A stretch of DNA of 64,000 nucleotides from Gemmatimonadaceae bacterium (GCA_035533755.1 DATLTC010000096.1:23561-87560); one strand, 5' to 3'. Positions 9,204 through 18,102 are shown, counted from the stretch's first letter. Made by a program: numbers and translations. Notes: a model not told the origin generated them from the letters alone.

Positions 9204-9232
9204 TTGTTCTGCGCGTTCGGCAGAGCAATTCT
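9204..9232 (+). promoter_or_regulatory. Candidate promoter of the second TPR gene
   Basis: TTGTTC (9204-9209), a 17-nt spacer and AATTCT (9227-9232). Each hexamer matches the sigma70 consensus at only three positions, as expected for an activator-dependent promoter. The spacing from the operator (5 bp) is the same as at the small lipoprotein promoter. Transcription would start near 9239, 36 nt before the start codon. Confidence 0.4.
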
Positions 9233-9274
9233 TCGCCCATTGGAATGTGATCTCCAGTTCAACGGAGGCAAGAC

Positions 9275-10507
9275 TTGGTATTCGGGAATGAGAGCAGCCT
9301 GCGCCACCTTCCGTTTTTCGAGGAAGTAGCGACGCACGAAGAGCACGAAGCCGAGTGGCGGGCCGCGACGGCCGGCCTCGTCGTGTTGCGGCTTTTCGAT
9401 GCCTGGCTGGAAGAGGGCGCATCGGCCGTGGTGCCGGATTCGTGGAACGTGCGCGCCGTGCGCACGGCGATCGAGGAGATGGACGACGGTACGCCCATGC
9501 GCGCAATCCTGGGCAGCATTGTTGACGCGATGCAAACCAGCAAGGGAGCGAACACGCACGAGGCCATGCCGCGCTTGATGGCGTATGGTCGGGCGCTGGA
9601 GTATGACGGTCGATGGGCCCTCGCAGTTGACGTCTACGATAGCGTCATCGCCCACACCCACCCGGTGGAGGAAAGCGACACCGCCATCGCGGCGAACCTG
9701 CAGCGCGGCTTCTGCCTGAGGACGCTCGGTCGGTTCGAGGAAGCTCAGGTGGCATACACCGCCGCGGGCGCGGTCGCAGAGAGCGTGGGCGACATGATCG
9801 GTGTGCTGCGGGGGCGGATCGGCGACGCCAAGCTCGCTGTGGCACGCGGAAATCTCCCGTACGCCGAGACCGTGTTGGACGAGACCATTGCGGCAGCGGC
9901 CCAGCATGGCGTGACGGCCGTCCACTCCCGCGCCTTACACGACCGCGCGATGGTGGCGGGCCTTCGAGGGAATCATGAGCTGACCATTCAGCTCGCGTAT
10001 GAGGCACTACGGGAGTCTGAAACCCCCGCGGAACGTGATCGCATTCTCAGCGATATCGGTACGGCCTTCCATATGCTCGGGATCAGGAGCGCCGCTCGTG
10101 ATGCGTTTCTCGTCCTCTCCACCACGGCGCAGGAGCAATACACGCGCTGGATGGCCATGCTGTCGTTGATGACGATCGCGGCCGAAGATGGATTCGAGCC
10201 CGTGTTCCTGCAGTTTCGGCGCTCGCTCGCGAGCGCGCCGTTGCCGCCCGAATTACGGACGGAATACTACCTTCGGCTGGGACGTTCGCACCGCGCGCTG
10301 GGCCAGGACGACCCCAGCCAGATCGCATTTGCCAAGGCCGTCCAACTGGCGGAGCATCACGGATTCAACACGCTGCTGTTCGAAGCTGAGCAGCTGCTCG
10401 CAGCGTCAAGCCCAGAACCAAGCAGTTCGAATACCACGCCTGACACCGTGGCCGACATCGTTGAAGCCGTACGCGGTATGCGCGAATTGACCGTGTCGAC
10501 GAGATAG
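9275..10507 (+). CDS. TPR-like helical repeat protein (copy 2), unknown function
   Basis: A 410-residue paralog of the protein at 7000-8217. The TTG start at 9275 is supported by a GGAGG sequence 6 nt upstream. The protein is soluble and helical, with TPR-like helix pairs such as RGFCLRTLGRFEEAQVAY (about residue 148) and SRALHDRAMVAGLRGNHEL (about 220). The block AARDAFLVLSTTAQEQY corresponds to a near-identical block in copy 1. Unlike copy 1, it has its own promoter and operator and is not joined to a regulator gene; a hairpin terminator follows. Its shared operator with the small lipoprotein gene suggests co-expression. A role as peptide or protein sensor is an inference. Confidence 0.7.
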   Translation: MVFGNESSLRHLPFFEEVATHEEHEAEWRAATAGLVVLRLFDAWLEEGASAVVPDSWNVRAVRTAIEEMDDGTPMRAILGSIVDAMQTSKGANTHEAMPRLMAYGRALEYDGRWALAVDVYDSVIAHTHPVEESDTAIAANLQRGFCLRTLGRFEEAQVAYTAAGAVAESVGDMIGVLRGRIGDAKLAVARGNLPYAETVLDETIAAAAQHGVTAVHSRALHDRAMVAGLRGNHELTIQLAYEALRESETPAERDRILSDIGTAFHMLGIRSAARDAFLVLSTTAQEQYTRWMAMLSLMTIAAEDGFEPVFLQFRRSLASAPLPPELRTEYYLRLGRSHRALGQDDPSQIAFAKAVQLAEHHGFNTLLFEAEQLLAASSPEPSSSNTTPDTVADIVEAVRGMRELTVSTR

Positions 10508-10511
10508 ACAA

Positions 10512-10537
10512 AGGGCCACGGCGCGAACCGTGGCCCT
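10512..10537. terminator. Hairpin terminator after second TPR gene
   Basis: AGGGCCACGG (10512-10521), loop CGCGAA, and CCGTGGCCCT (10528-10537) give a perfect 10-bp stem 5 bp after the stop codon, between the TPR gene and the convergent small lipoprotein gene. No clear U-tract follows. Confidence 0.65.
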
Positions 10538-10559
10538 CGGTAGGGGTGAAGCGTTGGGA

Positions 10560-10712
10560 CTAGCTGCCCGATCCCATGTATCCACCCAAGCAGGTCACCG
10601 TGCTGGACGGGACGCAGGTATCATTTTTCGGAGCCGTCGGGCTCGCGCAGGCGGCCATCACAACGGAGGCAACGGCCAGGACGAGGTAGGTGATCTTCTT
10701 GCGGCGCGACAT
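10560..10712 (-). CDS. Small lipoprotein / candidate secreted peptide, 50 residues
   Basis: ATG at 10712 is preceded by GGGAG eight nt upstream and the frame ends with TAG at 10560. The product has a positive start (MSRRKK), a hydrophobic stretch (ITYLVLAVASVV) and a lipobox MAAC, so cleavage would leave a lipid-modified Cys22 and a mature tail of only 29 residues. The tail begins CASPTAPK and contains two further Cys (residues 33 and 41) and a Gly/Ser-rich end. It is divergent from the second regulator gene and has the same operator as the second TPR gene. I do not recognise a family. It could be a signal peptide precursor, a small envelope protein or an entericidin-like lipoprotein. Confidence 0.7.
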   Translation of the reverse strand: MSRRKKITYLVLAVASVVMAACASPTAPKNDTCVPSSTVTCLGGYMGSGS

Positions 10713-10768
10713 GGGGCGATCTCCCAGATTTGAGCAGAAGTTTCCGTGACGGGGAACGACTGATCGAG

Positions 10769-10796
10769 AAGCTAGGGTCGCCAGCCGGTGCGTAAA
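10769..10796 (-). promoter_or_regulatory. Candidate promoter of the small lipoprotein gene
   Basis: Reading on the minus strand: TTTACG (10796-10791), a 16-nt spacer, TAGCTT (10774-10769). The -35-like hexamer begins 5 nt after the operator at 10802-10833, the same geometry as at 9204. The predicted leader is about 50 nt long. Confidence 0.4.
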
Positions 10797-10801
10797 CTCG
10801 C

Positions 10802-10833
10802 ATTTTGTGTCATCGGATAGCGTTTTTATGACA
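10802..10833 (-). promoter_or_regulatory. Direct-repeat operator between the small lipoprotein and second regulator genes
   Basis: On the minus strand, TGTCATAAAAAC (from 10833) and TGACACAAAAT (from 10812) repeat with a 21-bp period; the sequence between them also resembles the copy at 9166-9198 (CGC, then ATC-GATGACACAAAA). It points toward the small lipoprotein gene. It also ends only 16 bp before the GTG start of the regulator at 10850, so autoregulation is likely if that protein binds it. Confidence 0.65.
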
Positions 10834-10849
10834 CTCGGCCCCCTGAGGC

Positions 10850-11647
10850 GTGGACGTCGTCGCCCTCCTTCCCCGGCATCTTCTCACTCACCTGAGACTC
10901 GTACTCGGCCCGGAGCACACCCTCTCCGCCTCGGCGGACTGGATGGAGCTTCGCGCTACGGTGCAGAGCCGCATCGTTGACGTCGTCGTCGCGGATCCCG
11001 CGCTCGACGGAGTGGTGCACGTGGACACGCTGGCCGAGATCCGGGAACTGTTCCCGTCCCTCCCCATCGTGCTCTACTCCACCCTCAGCGCGGCCGCGAT
11101 GCAGGGCGTGGTCCAACTCGCCAGACACGGCGTGGAGCACATCGTGCTCAACCGGTTTGACGACGACCCCAAGCGCTTTCTCGAACTCCTCGAGCGAGTG
11201 CCGGCCCACGCCCTCGGCGAACGGATGCTGCGCGCACTGCGCGAGCCCATCGCCAAGCTGCCCGTGACGGTTGGCAGGGCCATCGAACAGCTGTACCGGT
11301 CCCCGGCCGGCTTCCATGGCGCCCGGGAGCTGGCGGAAGCCGGCGGCACCAACACTCGCGGACTCTACCGGTACATGGTGGCCGCGGGGATGCCCTCGGT
11401 GAAGGCGGTGGTGGTATCGGCACGACTCATCCGGGCATATGCTTACCTGCGGGACCCCGGAAGATCGATCAAGGAAATCGCGGCCCGGGTGGGTTACAAC
11501 CGGCCCTGGCTGCTCACAAAACAGATGCGTGAATTCACGGGGTACACGCCCAGCGAGGTGCGGGACGCGCTACCCCCCGAAGAGTTCGTAAAGCTGCTGG
11601 CCACGCGAGTGCGGGCGGCGCAGCATGACGAGGACGGCGAGCCCTGA
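10850..11647 (+). CDS. AraC-type transcriptional regulator with degenerate receiver-like N-terminal domain (copy 2)
   Basis: A 265-residue paralog of the regulator at 6162. The GTG start at 10850 gives an N-terminus that aligns with copy 1. The front half follows receiver topology: strand VDVVVADPALDG (with Asp at the phosphoacceptor-like place), strand LPIVLYSTLS, and strand EHIVLNRFDD, where the usual Lys is absent. The paired acids at the front are also missing, so phosphorylation is doubtful. The AraC-type DNA-binding half spans about 160-245, with GRSIKEIAARVGYNRPW and FTGYTPSEVR. A direct-repeat operator lies just upstream and the receiver gene follows after 35 bp. This protein is the best candidate to bind the shared operator. 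Confidence 0.78.
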   Translation: MDVVALLPRHLLTHLRLVLGPEHTLSASADWMELRATVQSRIVDVVVADPALDGVVHVDTLAEIRELFPSLPIVLYSTLSAAAMQGVVQLARHGVEHIVLNRFDDDPKRFLELLERVPAHALGERMLRALREPIAKLPVTVGRAIEQLYRSPAGFHGARELAEAGGTNTRGLYRYMVAAGMPSVKAVVVSARLIRAYAYLRDPGRSIKEIAARVGYNRPWLLTKQMREFTGYTPSEVRDALPPEEFVKLLATRVRAAQHDEDGEP

Positions 11648-11682
11648 CCAGGCGCTCCCGTCCACAGCTGGAGGACGGAGCG

Positions 11683-12075
11683 GTGCACGGGACGCCAATT
11701 CGAGTACTCATCGTCGACGATGAGGCCGCAATCTGCAAAGCACTCTCCATCGCGCTCACGCGCGCTGGATTCGACGTCCGCACCGCACTCAGCGGAGACG
11801 CTGGCGTTGCCGTGCTCAAGAAGGAGCCCGTTGACGTCCTCGTCCTCGACCTGCGCCTTCAAGACATGCGCGGCGACGTCATGTTCGAGTTGGCCAAAGC
11901 CGAGCAGCCGCACCTCAAGCACAGCACGCTGTTCATGACGGGCGACATCACCGAGAAGGCGGACCGGATCATCCGCAACTGCGACTGTCCGCTGCTTCGC
12001 AAGCCATTCGAGCTGCGCGACCTGACCAACATCGTCAGCGCCATGGCACCCAAGGCCCGCGACGTCTCGGCCTGA
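11683..12075 (+). CDS. Single-domain response regulator (receiver only)
   Basis: A 130-residue CheY-like receiver starting at GTG, with GGAGGA upstream. The acidic pair D12/D13, phosphoacceptor D56 in VLVLDLRL, T87 in FMTG and K107 in RKPF are all present, so it should be phosphorylated by a histidine kinase; none is encoded next to it. There is no output domain, so it must act by binding a partner or relaying phosphate. It lies 35 bp after the second AraC-type regulator and could be co-transcribed with it. CNCD-type Cys residues occur at about 100-102 just before the Lys motif. Confidence 0.88.
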   Translation: MHGTPIRVLIVDDEAAICKALSIALTRAGFDVRTALSGDAGVAVLKKEPVDVLVLDLRLQDMRGDVMFELAKAEQPHLKHSTLFMTGDITEKADRIIRNCDCPLLRKPFELRDLTNIVSAMAPKARDVSA

Positions 12076-12103
12076 ACGTCCGGCAATGCCCAGCTGGCGG
12101 TCC

Positions 12104-12133
12104 GCGGCGCGCTCCCCTCGGGGGGCGCGCCGC
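12104..12133. terminator. Hairpin terminator between receiver and convergent CMD gene
   Basis: The left arm GCGGCGCGCTCCC (12104-12116) pairs with the right arm ending GCGCGCCGC (to 12133), about 13 bp with one G-U pair and a CTCG loop. It lies 28 bp after the receiver stop and 10 bp before the end of the convergent gene. It may stop transcription from both sides. Confidence 0.65.
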
Positions 12134-12143
12134 CGTGCATTGG

Positions 12144-12524
12144 TCAGGGCCGGGCGCGCTCCAGTTCGCTCCACCGGTCCACGGCGCGCCGGAGGTGCGG
12201 AATGACGATCGACCCGCCCACGATCAACCCGATGGACAGCGACTCGAACACCTGGTCGCGCGACAGCCCTTCCTCCGCGCACCGCACCAGGTGGTAGGTG
12301 ACGCAGTCGTCGCACCGCAGCACCAGCGAGGCCACGAGCCCCAGCAACTCCTTGGTCTTCACGTCCAGCGCGCCGGCCTCATACGCCCGCGTGTCGAGCG
12401 CGAAGAAGCGATTGATCACCAGGTTGTTCTCGCCCAGGATCTCGGCGTTCATGCGCTCCCGGTAGGCGCGGAATTCGGCCAGCGAGGCGCCATGCTCGTG
12501 TGTGTCCCCGGTCACAGTTTCCAC
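12144..12524 (-). CDS. Carboxymuconolactone decarboxylase / AhpD-like protein
   Basis: A 126-residue protein with the AhpD-type redox motif CDDCVTYH (C71, C74, H78), so it is more likely a thiol peroxidase-type reductase or a related CMD-family enzyme than a true decarboxylase. The following GLIVGGSIVIPHL helix is also typical. It starts with GTG at 12524, overlapping the end of the upstream gene by 13 bp, which implies translational coupling. Function is inferred from the family; the partner reductant is not visible here. Confidence 0.85.
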   Translation of the reverse strand: METVTGDTHEHGASLAEFRAYRERMNAEILGENNLVINRFFALDTRAYEAGALDVKTKELLGLVASLVLRCDDCVTYHLVRCAEEGLSRDQVFESLSIGLIVGGSIVIPHLRRAVDRWSELERARP

Positions 12525-13105
12525 CCCCGCAGCGTCTTGAGCGTCGACTCGAGCGCCGCGCGCTGCGCCTCGGCCGGCCCTTCACCAAGCAGCCCCTCGT
12601 AGGTGCGGATCGCGAGCTCCAGCGCCATCGGATCGTGCTCGGCGCCAGCCAGGCTGGTGGCGTTGTCGGCCAGCGCCGCCCGGGCCAACTGATCCTGCGG
12701 AAATCGCTGCGCCACCTGCTGCCACCGTCCCATGCGCTCGCGGATGTCGGATTCCGACAGCGCCCACAGGTGCCACGCGCCGCGATTCTCTGCGTCCACG
12801 GCAATGGCGCGCGACGCGAGATCGCCCACCACGTCCGGTCCGCGGCCGGTGAGCCAGTAGGCATTGGCGAGAATCACCAAGGCCTGCGCGTCTTCCGGCA
12901 CCTGAGACACGATTCGCTCGTACGCGGGTATGATCACCTCGGGCAGGTCGCGGAACGGGACGCAGGCCGCCTGGAGTTGGGCGGGCGAAACGGCTTCCGC
13001 CACCGCGCGCACGCGATCCATGAGCACGCCCACGTTGTCGTGGCGCTGGTAGTCCTGCACCGCGGCCCGGAGTTCGGCGGCCGCGTCCATGGCTGGAGAA
13101 ATCAT
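12512..13105 (-). CDS. TPR-like protein of unknown function
   Basis: A 197-residue soluble helical protein. The chosen start is ATG 13105; ATG 13090 is equally possible, and a longer frame to 13375 is not supported because its front is low-complexity Arg-rich sequence. The stretch DAQALVILANAYWLTGRGP and the following helix pairs resemble TPR repeats. It is translationally coupled to the CMD protein downstream, suggesting a shared pathway such as oxidative stress handling. I do not recognise a named family. Confidence 0.6.
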   Translation of the reverse strand: MISPAMDAAAELRAAVQDYQRHDNVGVLMDRVRAVAEAVSPAQLQAACVPFRDLPEVIIPAYERIVSQVPEDAQALVILANAYWLTGRGPDVVGDLASRAIAVDAENRGAWHLWALSESDIRERMGRWQQVAQRFPQDQLARAALADNATSLAGAEHDPMALELAIRTYEGLLGEGPAEAQRAALESTLKTLRGWKL

Positions 13106-13539
13106 GCCTGAAAATATGGGGCCGAGGCCCGGCCGCCTACCGTCCCGGCCCGCCCGGACCACTCCAGGGTTGCGCGAACGAGGCAAGTTGCCGATACTCC
13201 ATGCGTCCGCTGGCACGACCAGTACGGTCCTTCCGGCCGATCGCGTGGCAGCCCGTCCCTCACGTGCGAGTGGATGATGGCGAGGAGGCCGCGCCCCGCA
13301 GGGCCCCGCCCGCCGACGCGTGAGGCATCCGCGCCGCGAGCGAGACAAATCAACGCCAGAGTCGCGTCGCACCACATCCCGTCAGTTCGCGCTCGACCGC
13401 GCTGCGAATTCATTCGCCCGGGTCAGATTCGAGCGCTTGCGCAATGGAGCGCGTGTGACGCGTGAGCAGCAGAGCCGGCCCACCGCTGAGCGTGGGCGTT
13501 CCAGACAGTGAGCTTCTCTTTTCCCAAACCATCAGCCGA
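13106..13539. other. Intergenic region upstream of rho, no gene seen
   Basis: This 434-bp interval separates the divergent TPR-like gene and rho. Several Arg-rich open frames cross it on both strands but none has coding character or a ribosome site. It should hold both promoters and a long rho leader (rho is often attenuated in its leader), but I could not identify convincing hexamers, hairpins or a riboswitch. A GTG at 13462 would extend Rho by 26 residues into it. Confidence 0.5.
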
Positions 13540-15132
<1,593 letters not shown>

Positions 15133-15168
15133 GCGAACCGGGGACGGGCGGCTGAAGGCGTCCGGCCC

Positions 15169-16551
15169 TCAGCTCTTCTTGCCCAACTCCTCATACAGCA
15201 CGGCCACGGCCCTGAGCCCTCTGGTGAAGTTGTCCATGCTCAGCCACTCGTTGGGGGCATGGGCGTTCTCGCCGGGCAGTCCGAACCCCATGAGCAGGAC
15301 GGGGGCGCCGAGGATGCGCTCGAAGTCGCCCACCACGGGAATGGAACCGCCCTCGCCGGTGATCACCGGGGGCTTGTTGAACGCCGCGGCGAGCGCCTTG
15401 CGCGCCGCGTCGTAGAGCGGCCCGTCCAGCTCGGCGCGCCACGGCCTGCCGCCATGCAGCGCCCGGACCGTGACCGTCACGCCGCCGGGCGCGACGCGCT
15501 CGACATGGGCCTTCATGAGCTGCTCGATCTCGCGCGGATCCTGATCGGGCACGAGGCGGCAACTCACCTTGGCCATGGCCTGCGACGGCAGCACCGTCTT
15601 GGCGCCCTCGCCGGTGTAGCCGCTGAGCAGGCCGTTGACCTCGCAGGTGGGGCGCATCCAGATGCGTTCGAGCGAGCTGTACCCGGCCTCTCCGCCGAGC
15701 ACGGGAGCGCCGGTCTCGGCGCGGAACTGCTCGTCGTCGAACGGCAGCGCCTTGATCTCTCGGCGGGCCTTGTCTCCCCAATCGCGCACCTTGTCGTAGA
15801 AGCCGGGGATGGCCACGTGGCCCGAGGCGTCGTGCATGGTGGCGAGAATGCGGGCCAATGCCATGGCCGGATTCACGACGGCGCCACCGTAGCTCCCGGA
15901 GTGCAGGTCGGTGGTGGGGCCGGTGACGTCGATCTGGAAATAGGCGAGCCCGCGCAGCGACGAGAGGATGGACGGCAGGCCCGGCGCGAACATCGACGAG
16001 TCGGAGATGACCACCGCGCCGCACGCCAACTCGGCCTTGTGGGCCTCGATGAATGCCGCGAGGTGGTCGCTGCCCACCTCTTCCTCCCCTTCGGCGAGGA
16101 CGACGACGTTCACGGGGAGGGCGCCGCGCACCTTGAGGTGCGCTTCGAGCGCTTTCATGTGGATGAACAGCTGGCCCTTGTCGTCCACCGAGCCGCGCGC
16201 GAACAGCTTGCCGTCGCGCACGGTGGGCTCGAACGCCGGACTGTGCCACAACTCGAGCGGTTCGGCGGGCTGGACGTCGTAGTGGCCGTAGATGAGCACC
16301 GTGGGGGCATCGGCGCCGGCGCCCCGCCACTCGCCCACCACGATGGGGTGGCCGGCGGTGGGGTGCACGGTGGCACGGAGTCCCGCATTGCTCATGTTGT
16401 CGGCCACCCACTGCGCGGCCCGGGCGGTGTCGGGGTCGTGCTCCGAGCGGGCGCTCACGCTGGGGATGCGCAGGAGGTCGAACAGTTCGTCGCGGATGCG
16501 GTGTTCGTTGGCGACGAAGAAGGCGTCGAGGTCGGGAGGAAGGTTGGACAT
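15169..16551 (-). CDS. M20 family dipeptidase (carnosinase/ArgE-DapE type)
   Basis: A 460-residue cytosolic metallopeptidase. Metal and catalytic residues are visible: H90 and D92 in YGHYDVQP, D123 in GSVDDKG, the Glu pair in AEGEEEVGS (about 156-157), and the late His in GENAHAPNEW. The dimerisation insert lies between about 190 and 330. The ORF remains open upstream to 17499, but the family start is ATG 16551. It is convergent with rho and divergent from the MBL-fold gene. It probably hydrolyses dipeptides or N-acylated amino acids. Confidence 0.92.
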   Translation of the reverse strand: MSNLPPDLDAFFVANEHRIRDELFDLLRIPSVSARSEHDPDTARAAQWVADNMSNAGLRATVHPTAGHPIVVGEWRGAGADAPTVLIYGHYDVQPAEPLELWHSPAFEPTVRDGKLFARGSVDDKGQLFIHMKALEAHLKVRGALPVNVVVLAEGEEEVGSDHLAAFIEAHKAELACGAVVISDSSMFAPGLPSILSSLRGLAYFQIDVTGPTTDLHSGSYGGAVVNPAMALARILATMHDASGHVAIPGFYDKVRDWGDKARREIKALPFDDEQFRAETGAPVLGGEAGYSSLERIWMRPTCEVNGLLSGYTGEGAKTVLPSQAMAKVSCRLVPDQDPREIEQLMKAHVERVAPGGVTVTVRALHGGRPWRAELDGPLYDAARKALAAAFNKPPVITGEGGSIPVVGDFERILGAPVLLMGFGLPGENAHAPNEWLSMDNFTRGLRAVAVLYEELGKKS

Positions 16552-16569
16552 GGTGGTTAAAGAAACGGG

Positions 16570-16601
16570 GCAGGACCGAAACGGCGCAAGACCGATACGG
16601 C
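16570..16601. repeat. Tandem 16-bp direct repeat in a divergent promoter region
   Basis: GCAGGACCGAAACGGC (16570-16585) is followed immediately by GCAAGACCGATACGGC (16586-16601), identical at 14 of 16 positions. It lies in the 150-bp interval between the M20 peptidase start and the MBL-fold gene start. It could be an operator or a simple duplication. Confidence 0.6.
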
Positions 16602-16701
16602 GAGAACGCGGGCGGGACGGGGGCCGTCTTGCTGTCCGACGGCCGGACCGGCAGACTGTGGGACTGTTGGCGCGGCGGACATTCCCGAGACCACCGAATC
16701 C

Positions 16702-17598
16702 ATGAGACCGTTCCGGATGGCGCTTGCGGCGCTCATCGCCATGTCGAGCATCGCCGGGGCCCAGAACACGCGCGTCGTGGTGCTGGGCACCGGCACGCCC
16801 AACGCCGACCCCGATCGCTCCGGGCCGGCGATCGCGATCGTGACCAACGGCCAGGCGTACCTCGTGGATGCGGGGGCCGGGATCGTACGCCGGGCGGCGG
16901 CGGCGGTGCGCGAGGGGGTGACGGCGCTGGCGATGCCGAAGCTGGACATCGTCTTCCTCACCCACCTGCACTCCGACCATACCCTCGGACTGCCCGACCT
17001 CATGCTGACCCCGTGGGTGCTGGAGCGCACGGCGCCGCTGCGCGTGTACGGGCCCCCGGGCACGGCGAACATGGTCCGGTTCATCGATTCCGCCTACGTG
17101 AAGGACATCGACATCCGGCTGCACGGGGGCGAGCCGTCGAACAAGACCGGCTGGCGCACCGACGTGCACGAATTCACCGACGACGGCGTGGTATACCACG
17201 ACGCCAACGTGACCGTGCGCGCCTTTCGCGTGCGGCACGGCGCCTGGGATTATTCGTTCGGGTACCGCTTCGAGACGCCGGATCGCGTGATCGTGGTGAG
17301 CGGCGACACGCGCCCCACCGACGCCGTGGTGCGGGCCTGCAACGGATGCGACGTGCTGGTGCACGAGGTGTACGACGCCGAGCAGTTCAAGAAGCGCTCG
17401 CCCGCGTGGCAGGCCTATCATTCCCGGTACCACACATCCACGTACCAGCTGGGAGCGCTGGCGGCGCGGGCCAAGCCCAAGCTCCTGCTGCTGGTGCACC
17501 AGCTATTCTGGGGCGGCACCGACGCCGACCTCGTCCGGCAGGTGGAGACGCAATTTCACGGACGGGTGGTGTCGGCCCATGACTTAGGGGTATACTGA
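16702..17598 (+). CDS. Secreted metallo-beta-lactamase-fold hydrolase
   Basis: A 298-residue protein with a signal peptide (residues 1-20, ending SSIAGA). The MBL metal motif THLHSDH covers residues 87-93, followed by VVSGDTRPTD and a late LLLVHQLFWGG His. The architecture resembles arylsulfatase/RNase Z-like MBL proteins (GTGTPN front motif), but export argues against a tRNA-processing role. The MarR gene begins 6 bp after its stop, so the two are probably co-transcribed. Substrate unknown. Confidence 0.88.
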   Translation: MRPFRMALAALIAMSSIAGAQNTRVVVLGTGTPNADPDRSGPAIAIVTNGQAYLVDAGAGIVRRAAAAVREGVTALAMPKLDIVFLTHLHSDHTLGLPDLMLTPWVLERTAPLRVYGPPGTANMVRFIDSAYVKDIDIRLHGGEPSNKTGWRTDVHEFTDDGVVYHDANVTVRAFRVRHGAWDYSFGYRFETPDRVIVVSGDTRPTDAVVRACNGCDVLVHEVYDAEQFKKRSPAWQAYHSRYHTSTYQLGALAARAKPKLLLLVHQLFWGGTDADLVRQVETQFHGRVVSAHDLGVY

Positions 17599-17604
17599 TC
17601 CCCC

Positions 17605-18102
17605 ATGGCGACCTCGAAATCCAGCCGCGAGAGCGCGATCCAGCGGGAGCTGCAGCAGACCCGACCGTTCCACTCGATCGGCGCCGAAGCGATGATCGGC
17701 ATCATGCGCACCGCGGCGCTGATCCAGCGGGAGATCAGCGCCATCGTCGAACCGATGGGCATCACGCAACCGCAATACAACGTGCTGCGCATCCTGCGCG
17801 GCGCCGGCGACGAGGGCATTCCCACGCTGGCCATCCGCGGCCGGATGGTGGATGCGTCGCCGGGGGTCACCCGACTGCTCGACCGGCTGGAGGCGGCGGG
17901 GTATGCCCGCCGCGAGCGCAGCGCGCCCGATCGGCGACAGGTCATGTGCCAGATCACGGCCGCCGGGCTGGCCCTGCTCGCCCAACTCGACGCGCCGATC
18001 AGCGCATACGACGACGTGGTGGTGGAGATGCTCTCGGCCGCCGAGAAGCGCGAGCTGATCCGGATGCTGGACGCGATTCGGAAGACTACGGTAGGAGGGT
18101 AG
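17605..18102 (+). CDS. MarR family transcriptional regulator
   Basis: A 165-residue winged-helix protein. The DNA-binding region includes PQYNVLRILRGAG, IRGRMVDASPGVTRLLDRLE and the wing RRERSAPDRRQVMCQITAAG; helices at both ends form the dimer interface. It starts with ATG 6 bp after the MBL-fold gene and may regulate it. MarR proteins usually repress efflux or catabolic genes until they bind a small phenolic ligand. The stop codon lies within a short GTAGGAGG tandem repeat. Confidence 0.9.
   Translation: MATSKSSRESAIQRELQQTRPFHSIGAEAMIGIMRTAALIQREISAIVEPMGITQPQYNVLRILRGAGDEGIPTLAIRGRMVDASPGVTRLLDRLEAAGYARRERSAPDRRQVMCQITAAGLALLAQLDAPISAYDDVVVEMLSAAEKRELIRMLDAIRKTTVGG

Noticed and set aside
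10621..10803. A 60-codon minus-strand frame overlapping the small lipoprotein
   Set aside because: Out of frame with the lipoprotein, covers its promoter and has no signal peptide or ribosome site.
11514..11524. A further TGWCAYAAAA-like half-site (GCTCACAAAAC) inside the second regulator gene
   Set aside because: Single half-site within coding sequence for the helix-turn-helix, no partner 21-22 bp away; likely chance.
13274..13465. A 63-codon frame upstream of rho as a possible leader peptide
   Set aside because: Pro/Arg-rich composition without a ribosome site; looks like non-coding GC-rich sequence.
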